DNA of 64,000 nucleotides from Vibrio agarivorans (GTDB lineage: Bacteria; Pseudomonadota; Gammaproteobacteria; Enterobacterales; Vibrionaceae), in NCBI RefSeq assembly GCF_030409635.1, contig NZ_JAUFQF010000002.1, positions 432,497-496,496 of the forward strand, in the 5' to 3' direction. The position numbers and the translations under genes are program-made. Below, piece after piece: positions 27,515 to 36,395 of this stretch. Below the pieces are notes generated by a model, which had not been told where the DNA came from, did not search any database, and was given only the letters and a program-made list of their open reading frames with translations. Within the stretch, counting starts at the first letter, position 1. Each line of letters opens with the position of its first letter.

Positions 27515-28558
27515 ATGCGTATCGAACAAGAACTTAAGCTCGGTTTTAAAGACGTCCTATTTCGCCCAAAGCGTTCAACGCTTAAAAGTCGCTCTCAAGT
27601 AAATTTAACCCGCGAGTTTACATTCAAGCACAGCGGTCGTCAATGGTCTGGTGTCCCTGTTATCGCAGCAAATATGGACTCGGTAGGTAGCTTCGAGATG
27701 GCGACGGCTCTAGCAGAGCACGGCGTTATGACAGCCATGCACAAGCACTACACGGTTGAGCAGTGGGCAGAGTTTGTAAAAGGTGCAAGCAAAGAGACGC
27801 TAAACAAGGTGTTCGTTTCTACTGGTACTTCTGAGCGTGATTTTGAGAAAACGAAAGATATCCTAGCGCTAAGCGAAGATCTTGAGTTTATCTGTATCGA
27901 CATTGCGAACGGTTACTCTGAGCACCTTGTTGAGTATGTACAAAAAGTACGCGCAGCATTCCCTACCAAGACTATCTCAGCGGGCAACGTTGTGACTGGT
28001 GATATGTGTGAAGAGCTTATCCTTGCGGGTGCGGATATTGTCAAAGTGGGCATTGGCCCAGGCTCAGTATGTACGACTCGCGTCAAGACAGGTGTGGGTT
28101 ACCCTCAACTGTCTGCAATCATTGAATGTGCCGATGCTGCACATGGCCTTGGCGGTATGATCATCGGTGACGGTGGTTGTGCATGTGCAGGTGATGTTGC
28201 GAAAGCCTTCGGTGGCGGCGCAGACTTCGTCATGCTAGGTGGCATGCTAGCAGGCCACGAAGAGTCAGGCGGTGAAGTAGTTGAGCAAGACGGCAAGCAG
28301 TTCATGAAGTTCTACGGCATGTCTTCTCAATCAGCAATGGATAAGCACTCTGGCGGCGTAGCGCAATACCGCGCAGCTGAGGGCAAAACAGTACTACTAC
28401 CATACCGTGGCTCAGTGCATAACACGATTTCAGACATCCTAGGTGGCGTGCGCTCAACGTGTACTTACGTAGGTGCTGCCAAGCTGAAAGAACTCACAAA
28501 GAGAACGACGTTTATTCGCGTGCAAGAGCAAGAAAATAACGTATTTGGTAAAGAGTAA
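27515..28558 (+). CDS. guaC: GMP reductase
   Basis: Converts GMP to IMP with NADPH and releases ammonia, for purine interconversion. The 347-residue TIM-barrel protein has the catalytic cysteine loop [20 protein letters not shown], with the Cys two positions before the Thr pair, and the phosphate-binding [52 protein letters not shown] near residue 270 is typical of GuaC rather than IMP dehydrogenase, and no CBS insert is present. The start has AAGGAAAAC upstream. Confidence 0.96.
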   Translation: MRIEQELKLGFKDVLFRPKRSTLKSRSQVNLTREFTFKHSGRQWSGVPVIAANMDSVGSFEMATALAEHGVMTAMHKHYTVEQWAEFVKGASKETLNKVFVSTGTSERDFEKTKDILALSEDLEFICIDIANGYSEHLVEYVQKVRAAFPTKTISAGNVVTGDMCEELILAGADIVKVGIGPGSVCTTRVKTGVGYPQLSAIIECADAAHGLGGMIIGDGGCACAGDVAKAFGGGADFVMLGGMLAGHEESGGEVVEQDGKQFMKFYGMSSQSAMDKHSGGVAQYRAAEGKTVLLPYRGSVHNTISDILGGVRSTCTYVGAAKLKELTKRTTFIRVQEQENNVFGKE

Positions 28559-28895
28559 GTATCTGAATTAAAATAGTAAAAAATTAAAATTCACCAAAAG
28601 TGGTTGTTTGAAGTTAAATCTAGTTTAACTATACTTATCTTTAGAATAGTCACATCATAGATAGCCATTTGGGGGCTTGTCGTGATGTGGCTATTTTATA
28701 TTTTGCGCATTGTTTATTGTTAATCCAAGTAGCTCAGTCGTCACTGAACCTTACTAGAGGATCACCTAACTATAGCGCGATAGGTAGGCTTTTCGAATAA
28801 ATTCTCTTTCGTGAGTAATATGGCTGATATACCAAATGTTTTTCGAATAGCTGCCAAGATAGTATACTAGTCGTTTTAATCGCACAGGCTGCATT
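28559..28895. other. guaC downstream region
   Basis: No gene seen. It holds the guaC terminator (28645-28697) and, just before the next gene, a possible -10 TATACT at 28863-28868. Confidence 0.6.
28645..28697 (+). terminator. terminator of guaC
   Basis: A 13-bp stem with one G-U pair (AATAGTCACATCA 28645-28657 with TGATGTGGCTATT 28683-28695) and a 25-nt loop, followed by TTTAT. It lies 86 bp after the stop. Confidence 0.75.
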
Positions 28896-29303
28896 ATGTC
28901 AGATGAAAGACTCGCTTTAGAGTGGATGCGTCAGCAGGCGCATAAAATTGACCCCTATACAGAAGACCCGTCATTTGATAAGTGTGTTGAGCTTCTCACA
29001 CCTGCGTTTAAAAAAGGCAAAAGTGTCGCGCAATTGAAGCACTTGTTAGCAGAGGCTGACAGACGTGCGGGGGCGGCAGAGCGCAAGCATGCGGCATTAA
29101 AGTATGCCAAAGAGAAAAGCCCACAAGCGGGTCAAATTTTGCGTTTGCAAGGACGTCTTCAGCGTGTAGAGTTGGCTCTAAAACTTGCAACGGGTGATAA
29201 CAACATGACGATATCTCAGTTCTGTGCTGAATATGATGTGTCTAAACGCGATGGTAACACGGCTTGGCATGAGATTTTGGTGCAGCAGGGTAAAAAGAAA
29301 TAA
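28896..29303 (+). CDS. uncharacterised 135-residue helical protein
   Basis: I do not recognise the family. The protein is soluble and highly charged. The central part (KSVAQLKHLLAEADRRAGAA, then AALKYAKEKSPQAGQILRLQ) is probably a long helix or helical hairpin, and the C-terminal part (MTISQFCAEYDVSKRDGNTA) resembles a small winged-helix or HTH-like end, though this is weak. A promoter-like TATACT lies about 28 bp upstream and a terminator follows, so it is a single-gene unit. Confidence 0.65.
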   Translation: MSDERLALEWMRQQAHKIDPYTEDPSFDKCVELLTPAFKKGKSVAQLKHLLAEADRRAGAAERKHAALKYAKEKSPQAGQILRLQGRLQRVELALKLATGDNNMTISQFCAEYDVSKRDGNTAWHEILVQQGKKK

Positions 29304-29328
29304 CGCAAAACGTCACCCAGTCAGATAC

Positions 29329-29387
29329 AAAAATGCCGCTGTTTGTTTTTATCCTGTTGAGGTAATGACAAACCGCGGCATTTTTTA
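29329..29387 (+). terminator. terminator, probably serving both convergent genes
   Basis: Stem AAAATGCCGC with GCGGCATTTT, extended after one mismatch by GTTTGT with ACAAAC; A-run before and T-run after. It lies between the helical-protein gene and the convergent lysR-type gene. Confidence 0.85.
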
Positions 29388-29399
29388 TGATTGGCGATA

Positions 29400-30308
29400 T
29401 TAGCTTTTTAGAATCTTGCGATTTTTCATCATTCGATGTGCTTCACGTTTGATGCACTCGAGAAGAGGGTGGTCACCCATCTCTGCTCGCCAAATAAATG
29501 AGATGGCGCGATCCATTTTAAGCTCTGGCACATTCAATGCCACAAGCTCACCGCTCTCAATGCTTGGTGCCACATCAAGGTAAGGCAAACAAGTAAGGTA
29601 TTTACCGTTCGATACCAAAGAGCGAATGGCTGGCACATGAGAATACTCACGCCAAACATCGAGATCTGGGATCAATGGGACCATTGCACTTTCAAAAATC
29701 TCACGAGTACCCGCACCGCCTTCACGCAGAATCCATTGTGCATGTTCAAGTTGTGCAAGGCTGACACGATCGTTCTTTGCATAAGGGTGATGAGCAGCGC
29801 TCACAACAACAAGGTGGTCGCGACACCACTCTTCCTGATGTGTACGGTTGTCATCACAGCGACCTTCGATAATCCCTAGGTCATATTTATAGTTAAGAAC
29901 ACCCTCGATGACACCTTTACTACTGCGTACATCTAAACCCATTCGGATCTCTGGAAAGTCATTATCAATAATACTGATAAGCTCTGGAACCAAGTGTTCA
30001 GCAGGAGTTTGGCTCGCACCAATACTGATGTTGCCGCTAAATAGGTGTTGGTCGTAAAATCCGATTTCAATCTGTTCTGCATCTTGCAGTAGGCGTTTGG
30101 CACGTGGGCGCAACCAGTTGCCCCAGTGGCTAAGACGCATATCTTTGCCTTGGCGAATGAACAGATCTCTCCCTAGAAGCTTTTCTAATTGACTCAATGA
30201 CATACTGGCTGCCGATTGAGTGACTGCGAGTCGTTCAGCTGCTTGGCTAACACTACCCAGCTCAGCAACTGCATCAAATACCGCTAATTGTTTTAACGAG
30301 TAACGCAC
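29400..30308 (-). CDS. LysR-family regulator, YeiE-like
   Basis: A 302-residue LysR-type regulator. The winged helix-turn-helix is at 1-60 (LKQLAVFDAVAELGSVSQAA, LAVTQSAASMSLSQLEKLLG). The effector domain has YDLGIIEGRCDD and WILREGGAGTREIFE, patterns I associate with YeiE and the CysB-like sulfur regulators, so a sulfite- or sulfur-related signal is possible. GTG start at 30308 has GGAG upstream. It diverges from the CBS and transporter genes across a 629-bp region, and LysR regulators often control the divergent unit. Confidence 0.88.
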   Translation of the reverse strand: MRYSLKQLAVFDAVAELGSVSQAAERLAVTQSAASMSLSQLEKLLGRDLFIRQGKDMRLSHWGNWLRPRAKRLLQDAEQIEIGFYDQHLFSGNISIGASQTPAEHLVPELISIIDNDFPEIRMGLDVRSSKGVIEGVLNYKYDLGIIEGRCDDNRTHQEEWCRDHLVVVSAAHHPYAKNDRVSLAQLEHAQWILREGGAGTREIFESAMVPLIPDLDVWREYSHVPAIRSLVSNGKYLTCLPYLDVAPSIESGELVALNVPELKMDRAISFIWRAEMGDHPLLECIKREAHRMMKNRKILKS

Positions 30309-30937
30309 TTCTGCTCCTTCTAATGCCCGTTCCCTCTCTGATAGAGGAAATAGGTCGCTGTTATTTCAGCGAAATGGTTGGTTTTACGGTGAATCTGCCC
30401 GACATTATATCAATTCTTTGTGGTTGGGTAACGTTCGATTGACACAAACTTGCCTTAATTGAAATGCATATCAGTTTGGTAACGGATTCTATTAATACTT
30501 AAGGGTTAGAATCTTACCGAAACATCTGTTTACACTTTTCGCATGACTATGCACGTCCATATTTGTGTGACAAATATTTCAGCTGTTGATCCTCAAGTTT
30601 GTATAGTGTGACGAGTGTCGTAAAAAAATATGAATTCGGCAGCCCTTGTCCCTCAAGGCTTATCAAAGTTTTTTATAGCCCTAGCTTACATTCTCAAGCT
30701 TCTCTGATTTTTCGATCAGCGAACTGGAATTCATTGTTTTTATAGCAAACCTGTCGCACGCATTTTTCGTGGCGGCTTTTCGTGTATCAGAAAAATTGAA
30801 TAATCATTTAAATAAAATCAATTTTACTAATATAATGCCCCTCGGTAACATTCTCATCGGCAGCACATGGTAGCTGCTTTCATTTAGTTCGAAACGAATT
30901 ACTACAAACGGCGTTGGTTATACTTTAGGAGATTGCT
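30309..30937. other. long divergent regulatory region between lysR-type gene and CBS gene
   Basis: No gene seen in 629 bp. It contains a -10-like TATAAT (30831-30836) with a weak -35, placing a start near 30843 and a leader of about 95 nt, a small stem GCAGC/GCTGC (30859-30877) in that leader, and a stem CCTTG/CAAGG near 30640. A LysR T-N11-A operator could not be singled out. The length is unusual for a two-gene divergent promoter. Confidence 0.5.
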
Positions 30938-31474
30938 ATGAGTGCTGTGCTTACCGTAAGAGATATCGTGAATCCACAAGTCCCTACATTTAATGTGGAT
31001 ACTTCTTTGTCATCGGCTATCGATATGCTGATTCAAAACCAAATGAATGGTGCACCAGTGTGTAATGCAAGTGGTGAACTGGTTGGTTTTCTATCAGCTC
31101 ATGACGTGATGATTGAACTTTGGTGCCAAGACTACATTCCAGATAACACTGTGACGGTAGGTAACTTGATGAAGACCGATGTTGTCACTATGGATATTGA
31201 AGACCGTCTTACTGATGCGTTGGAATACCTTGCTATTGATAAAGAGCAACTGTTCCCAACCAGCGGTATGGGTTATGCCACTCAGATGACAACGCTATCT
31301 CTAGAAGAGCGCGCAAAATCTATCAAGGTGAACAAACCACAAATTCTGCCAGTACTCAATAAAGGGCAATACGTTGGGGTTGTATCACGTCAAGAAGTAT
31401 TGAAAGCACTTCGCACACTGTTCACTGACTCAGTGAGCCCAGTTGAAGAAGTTGTTGCTGCACACGTTGCGTAG
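30938..31474 (+). CDS. stand-alone CBS-domain-pair protein
   Basis: A 178-residue soluble protein made of two CBS repeats (about 5-62 and 72-160). The second repeat carries a ~30-residue insertion starting DKEQLFPTSGMGYATQ. The same architecture, insertion and motifs (GAPVC, LVGFLS-HDVM, DKEQL-P, LPVL) occur in the C-terminal half of the FocA-CBS fusion at 12403-13854. CBS pairs bind AMP, ATP or related ligands and commonly gate transporters. The next gene, 115 bp downstream, is a membrane transporter, the likely partner. Good Shine-Dalgarno (TTAGGAGA). Confidence 0.9.
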   Translation: MSAVLTVRDIVNPQVPTFNVDTSLSSAIDMLIQNQMNGAPVCNASGELVGFLSAHDVMIELWCQDYIPDNTVTVGNLMKTDVVTMDIEDRLTDALEYLAIDKEQLFPTSGMGYATQMTTLSLEERAKSIKVNKPQILPVLNKGQYVGVVSRQEVLKALRTLFTDSVSPVEEVVAAHVA

Positions 31475-31589
31475 TTACCAGTCGAATATATAAATCGCTC
31501 ACACTGAAGCCTATTGCTGAGTTAAGTGACTCTATGTCAAAACATAGAGCGGCTTCTGTGAGCACAAAACATAGCTTTTTGGAGTTGTA

Positions 31590-33125
31590 ATGGAACAAGT
31601 TTCCCATCTTTTTGCTTTTAACCATTTTGTGATTGCGTTGGTTGCATTGACGCTTATGGTGCTTTTAGCTCGCGTTATCGTTGCAGGTACTAAGTACTCA
31701 TCGCTTTTGGTTATCGTTGTCGCCGGTCTTGGTCTTGGTGCGTTGCTTGTACAAACAGGCATGGCGCAACCTGGTCTAGGTGAATTCCCTGTTATCGTTA
31801 TCGTTGGTCAAACCACGGTTATTGCTTTGATCGCTTCGTTCTTCGTTGGTGGTCAAGAAATCAAGCGACTACTGTCGAAGCAGAGTCCAGATGGTGCGGA
31901 CGCAGATTACTTTGTCCCTTCAACGAAAGAAGTGTTGATGGGTACAACAAGTACGCAGATGACTTACATCATTCGTGGTTTCTTCTTGCTAGTGGGTATT
32001 CAAGCGGCTGACGTACTGATTTCTGGTCGCGCTGATACTGCACTTCTTGGTGAGTCATACCTACTGTTTGCTTATGTATGTTTGGCGATTGGCTTCATGC
32101 TAATTGACCGTCGTGCTAAAACATCAAACAAGGCTCAATATATCCGTAAGGGTGTAGTAGAAATTATGGCAATCATTGTGGTTCTAAACCTATCTCTGAT
32201 GATCGCTACAGCAATTGCACCATATATCGGTCTGCCACAAATCTTCTTTGCAATGATTCTATCGTCAGGCCTAGGTATGCTGCTTCCTAAGTGGAAACTG
32301 GGTCCTACAATGAATGCACTTCTGTTCGCTGGTATTCCTCTAGTTCTTGCTGGTGGTTTCCTAGTGGGCGGTTCTCACATGATTGAAGCATTTGGTATCC
32401 CAGGCCTACAGAGCGTTATCATCTACGGCTTCTCAGGTCAGATCTTCTGGATGTTTGGTGGTCTAGCACTGCTTATCTTCGCAGGTAACGCAAACCACGT
32501 TCGTAACCTAGCGCCAGGTCTTGCAGGTGGTCTATCTCACTCAGGTCTAACAGGTGCTTGTACAGCGGGTGACTTTGGTCCAACAGCTGCATCTCGTGCG
32601 CCTATCATGATCAACGTACCATTTGCAGGTCACATCTTCGTATTCACGATTCTTGCGGCAAGTGCAGAAGCGGGCTACCTAATGGTTCAGTACACGCTAC
32701 CATTGATTGCAGCAGGTGCGGCGTGTGTATACTTCTCACTGAAAACACTACGCAATGCTAACGGTTGTGAAGCGAGTGAAGTAAAAGGCCTAATGCAGTT
32801 CTCGCTAGGCTGGCAGATCATGGCGGTATTCGGTAGCTTCACGATGCTATCACTAGCGGGTATGTCTCTAGAGCACGCTTCAATGTCTGCATCTTCAGGT
32901 CTATCACACTTCGGTCTATACGCAGCAGTACAAGAAGGCATGTTCGGTGCAACCGCAGCAAGCCTAATCACGTTCACGTTTGCAATGACATTCCTAGTGC
33001 ACCCTCTAGTGTTCGGTATGTTTGGTAAAGCAGCAGAGAACGGCGGCGTTATGGCACAGAAAGGTGTAGCAATCCTAGCTTCACTAGGTGCAATGGGTGT
33101 TCTTTACTCTATGTTCACTATCTAA
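31590..33125 (+). CDS. polytopic membrane protein, probable transporter (DUF3360-like)
   Basis: A 511-residue inner-membrane protein with about 12 hydrophobic spans and several glycine-rich, polar break regions (NHVRNLAPGLAGGLSHSG, TGACTAGDFGPTAASRAPIM) that look like a substrate path. I believe it matches the family called DUF3360, which lacks a function; this comes from memory. Codon use is strongly biased to major tRNAs (CTA/CTT leucine, GGT glycine, CGT arginine), like tig and rpsA in this window, so high expression is likely. It follows the CBS gene and is ended by a terminator. Confidence 0.8.
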   Translation: MEQVSHLFAFNHFVIALVALTLMVLLARVIVAGTKYSSLLVIVVAGLGLGALLVQTGMAQPGLGEFPVIVIVGQTTVIALIASFFVGGQEIKRLLSKQSPDGADADYFVPSTKEVLMGTTSTQMTYIIRGFFLLVGIQAADVLISGRADTALLGESYLLFAYVCLAIGFMLIDRRAKTSNKAQYIRKGVVEIMAIIVVLNLSLMIATAIAPYIGLPQIFFAMILSSGLGMLLPKWKLGPTMNALLFAGIPLVLAGGFLVGGSHMIEAFGIPGLQSVIIYGFSGQIFWMFGGLALLIFAGNANHVRNLAPGLAGGLSHSGLTGACTAGDFGPTAASRAPIMINVPFAGHIFVFTILAASAEAGYLMVQYTLPLIAAGAACVYFSLKTLRNANGCEASEVKGLMQFSLGWQIMAVFGSFTMLSLAGMSLEHASMSASSGLSHFGLYAAVQEGMFGATAASLITFTFAMTFLVHPLVFGMFGKAAENGGVMAQKGVAILASLGAMGVLYSMFTI

Positions 33126-33171
33126 CTAGAGTCTTAACAAACAAAAACAACATCGTTGGCTTAATACTCTC

Positions 33172-33202
33172 AAGCAGTCGCTCTTTAGCGGCTGCTTTTT
33201 TT
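33172..33202 (+). terminator. terminator of the CBS-transporter unit
   Basis: An 11-bp stem with one G-U pair (AAGCAGTCGCT 33172-33182 with AGCGGCTGCTT 33187-33197), loop CTTT, then seven T. Confidence 0.92.
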
Positions 33203-33315
33203 GATCTCTAATCGATATTACTTTTGATGGTGACTGGATGCGCGTGATGAAATTTTTTCTTCTCATATGTTCTACAGTTAGTTAAGAGCATCAGGCGTTT
33301 GCCAAGGAGAATTGA

Positions 33316-35799
33316 ATGCAGCCACTGAGCCAACTTACACTTTCTGATATCAGTGCCAAAGGTCTGCTGTTGGTCTTTATTCTACTGACTTCTTTAATTT
33401 TCGGTGGGATAGCGATTTTTGTATTAAGTGATGAGAGTAAATCCACCATAAAACAGCTGCAGAGTGGCAATGGGCAGTTCGAGCTTGAATCAGCAAAAAT
33501 TTTTATGGAGCAGTACCTCGAAGTCGCGGAAGACCGAATTTTATTAGCGTCACAATATGAAGGTGTTGTGGAGGCATTGGCTGAAGGTAATGTGGAACGT
33601 CTTATCTATCAGCTTGATCGCTTTAAAGGTCAAAGCAAATCGATGCTTTATGCCGCGCGTGATCGTGAGGGTAACATTCTTTTTGAAGATACTTTTCGTC
33701 ACCCGGCTTCCGAGCAAGAGCAATATATCTTTGAATCCATTACTCAATCTACATTGAATGAACGTGTTGTTTATCTATTGCATGACGATACCAGTCATAT
33801 TTGCCTAAAACTGTTTGTACCTATCTGGAACGAGGGGCAGTTTGTTGGCTTGTTGTATGGGGAAACAGCCGTCGATTATGAGGATTTTTTTGGCAGCTTT
33901 ATCACAGGTCGTGATCGTTGGTACGAGCTAAGTCAGAATAACCCTCCAGCACCAAGAGCGACGTTGGCAAGCAAGGAGCACGATCAAAGTGATCATCATG
34001 AGCATCTCTCCTTTGTCCCTAACCTTAGTCACTCATCACAATGGATAATTAACCAGACTACTTTGAGTAAAGGCGATTTGATATTAACGCAAGGTATCAG
34101 TAAGTCTTTTGTTGATCAGCAGCTATCTAGCTTACAGGGGGATTTAATTCAGAGTCTGTTGGTTGTGGTCGGGGTAAGCGCCATTCTTGTTGGTCTGATA
34201 GGCAAAAAGCTGTTTGTGAATCCTCATTCAGAACTCGCACGCTCAAAACAAGATTTAATGGACGCTAACAGCCAGCTAATGGAAAAAGAGAAGGAGAGTC
34301 ACTTGCTGGCTACAGTTGTCAGAGCGGCACGTGATGCAGTCATTATAACGGATAGAGAAGGCAGGGTAGAGTGGGTGAATCAGGCCTTTGAGTCAATGAC
34401 AGGTTATCATATTGACGGTATACGCGGTCGAACACCAGGTTCGTTTTTGCAGGGGCAGGCCTCTGACCCACAAACGGCAAAGAATATTGGTGACGCTCTA
34501 CGAGCAGGTAATCAAGTAAAGGCAGAGATTCTCAATTATACGTCGGATGGCGCACCCTATTGGGTCGACATCGATATTACCCCATTGCGTGACAAAGAAG
34601 GAAGCGTAGAGCGTTTCATTGCTATTGAACGGGATGTGACCGACTTTAAGCAACTCGAAACCCAACTGGCGACGGCCGCTTTAGAGGCAACGTCAGCAAA
34701 TCAAGCCAAATCTAAATTTCTTGCCACAATGAGTCATGAGATACGCACACCGATGAATGGATTGTTGGGGTTGCTGCAAATGCTTGAAGAAGAGGTGGAT
34801 GATCCGCAGCATCGGGATGTGCTGAAACTGGCTTTGGGGTCCGGTGAGCATCTCATTTCCATTCTTAATGATATTCTGGATCTTGCCAAGATCGAAAATG
34901 ATGCCTTGGAGTTGGACCCACATCTATTTTCAATGGAGGATGTCATTAACCCGGTAGTGAGCACCTATCAGAGCCTCTGTTCTGAAAAAGGTGTGCGCTT
35001 TATTTTCGACAATCAGTGTGACAAAGAGGCTTGTTATAACGGTGATGCAGTTAGAATAAGGCAGGTGTTACTAAACCTTGTTGGTAATGCTCTGAAATTT
35101 ACCGATCAGGGGCACATTGGTGTCACTATTAGTCCCAAAGTCGGTGAGCGTGTAGAGTTTAAGGTGCAAGACACCGGGATCGGTATTCCTCAACACAGGC
35201 TCGAATCGATTTTTAATGAGTTTGAGCAAGCAGAGATTTCTACCAACCGCCGATTTGGGGGAACAGGGTTGGGGTTAGCTATATGCCAAAAGCTTGTTAC
35301 CTTGATGAAAGGCGAATTGCAAGTCGAAAGTACGGAGGGGCAAGGAACGCTGTTTTATTTTATCGTTAAACTACCGCAACTGAATATAGAAAAAGAGAGC
35401 GAATCAGCTGTTGCTGAGAACACTGACTTTTCTCAATATCGCGTTTTGATTGCTGACGATAACAAAATGAATCAGATCATTGCCAAGGGTTTTTTAGATA
35501 AGTTAAACATACCAAACCAAACTTGCAGTAACGGTCTTGAAGTATTGGACTGGCTGAACAAAGAGTCGTTCAACCTGCTCATTATTGATAACCATATGCC
35601 CGAGCTCAATGGTGTGGATACCGTGGCTAAAATACGCTCTAGCGGAGATGATAAACTACTAATATTTGGCTGGACTGCCGATATTATGCAAACTTCGACT
35701 CAATCTTTCTTGAATAATGGGGCTGATGAGGTGCTTGCCAAGCCATTGATTAAGAAGGATCTTGTTAAGGCTTTGAATCGATATATTTCAAGAATATAA
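33316..35799 (+). CDS. hybrid sensor histidine kinase (periplasmic sensor, PAS, HisKA, HATPase, REC)
   Basis: An 827-residue inner-membrane kinase. Spans at about 14-36 and 279-300 bound a ~240-residue periplasmic domain that looks like a Cache-type sensor. A PAS domain follows (about 330-445; AVIITDREGRVEWVNQAFES). The phosphoacceptor His474 is in MSHEIRTPMNG, the ATPase domain has NLVGNALKFTD, DTGIGIP and GGTGLGLAI, and the C-terminal receiver has Asp758 (IIDNHMPELNG). There is no Hpt domain, so a separate phosphotransfer protein is expected. No cognate regulator adjoins it; the signal is unknown. Confidence 0.92.
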   Translation: MQPLSQLTLSDISAKGLLLVFILLTSLIFGGIAIFVLSDESKSTIKQLQSGNGQFELESAKIFMEQYLEVAEDRILLASQYEGVVEALAEGNVERLIYQLDRFKGQSKSMLYAARDREGNILFEDTFRHPASEQEQYIFESITQSTLNERVVYLLHDDTSHICLKLFVPIWNEGQFVGLLYGETAVDYEDFFGSFITGRDRWYELSQNNPPAPRATLASKEHDQSDHHEHLSFVPNLSHSSQWIINQTTLSKGDLILTQGISKSFVDQQLSSLQGDLIQSLLVVVGVSAILVGLIGKKLFVNPHSELARSKQDLMDANSQLMEKEKESHLLATVVRAARDAVIITDREGRVEWVNQAFESMTGYHIDGIRGRTPGSFLQGQASDPQTAKNIGDALRAGNQVKAEILNYTSDGAPYWVDIDITPLRDKEGSVERFIAIERDVTDFKQLETQLATAALEATSANQAKSKFLATMSHEIRTPMNGLLGLLQMLEEEVDDPQHRDVLKLALGSGEHLISILNDILDLAKIENDALELDPHLFSMEDVINPVVSTYQSLCSEKGVRFIFDNQCDKEACYNGDAVRIRQVLLNLVGNALKFTDQGHIGVTISPKVGERVEFKVQDTGIGIPQHRLESIFNEFEQAEISTNRRFGGTGLGLAICQKLVTLMKGELQVESTEGQGTLFYFIVKLPQLNIEKESESAVAENTDFSQYRVLIADDNKMNQIIAKGFLDKLNIPNQTCSNGLEVLDWLNKESFNLLIIDNHMPELNGVDTVAKIRSSGDDKLLIFGWTADIMQTSTQSFLNNGADEVLAKPLIKKDLVKALNRYISRI

Positions 35800-35820
35800 G
35801 CACGTTATCGAATAATAAAC

Positions 35821-35851
35821 TTGACCCTACCCCAAGGGTAAGCTTTATACT
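35821..35851 (+). promoter_or_regulatory. MerR/CueR-type promoter of the copper efflux operon
   Basis: TTGACC (35821-35826) and TATACT (35846-35851) are separated by 19 bp, the overlong spacer typical of MerR-family activation. The spacer and -35 contain the dyad ACCCT-N6-AGGGT (35824-35839). TTGACC with an interrupted ACC/GGT dyad is how CueR-controlled copper promoters look. The regulator gene is not in the window. Confidence 0.8.
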
Positions 35852-35877
35852 GAATGAACGATCATTTGGGATAATAT

Positions 35878-36306
35878 ATGACTCATTCAATGCGCACTTT
35901 ATGGATAACGCTTATCAGCATCACAGCGATGTTGTTGTCGGCGTACGTCTCGAGTGCACCTGCAATGTCATTGCAAATGGGTCAACATACAACTCAGCCA
36001 ACCACCATGGCTCATTGCCAGTCAGCAAGTAAGCAGCATCATGATCATGACGATAAACATGACCATAGCCATGAACATACTGTTCATCATGTGATGACGT
36101 CAGATTCTGTTCAAACCAGCGATTGTGACAATCAGTCTCACAGCGTGCATAGCTGTTGTACATCCGTGTGTTCTAGTGTGTCCTATCCCATTGAGACAGC
36201 AAATATCACTCAACCTACCCTCGCGAGTTTAGCTTTACACCAGCCAATTACCATTGGAGATGCGCGGACTCGCCCTCGTCTATTGCTGCGTCCTCCTTCA
36301 ATTTAG
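35878..36306 (+). CDS. secreted His/Cys-rich protein of the copper operon
   Basis: A 142-residue protein with a signal peptide (cleavage probable after AYVSSA). A central His/Asp-rich tract (residues about 46-71, with HHDHDDKHDHSHEH) and a Cys cluster (Cys83, Cys93, Cys94, Cys98) would bind metal. It is the first gene after the MerR-type promoter and precedes the efflux genes, so a periplasmic copper or silver buffer or metallochaperone is the likely role. I do not assign a named family. Confidence 0.75.
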   Translation: MTHSMRTLWITLISITAMLLSAYVSSAPAMSLQMGQHTTQPTTMAHCQSASKQHHDHDDKHDHSHEHTVHHVMTSDSVQTSDCDNQSHSVHSCCTSVCSSVSYPIETANITQPTLASLALHQPITIGDARTRPRLLLRPPSI

Positions 36307-36395
36307 ATTTTGCTAGTTGGTTGCTCCAAGTGAACGCACTTGAAGCAAAAGATGCATGTATTGGTTGTGGCCAATACCTAAATTGGAAAAAAATT

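Noticed and set aside
30808..30821. Fnr-like site TTAAA-N4-ATCAA upstream of the CBS gene
   Set aside because: Left half is poor and the region is AT-rich; position would overlap the promoter.
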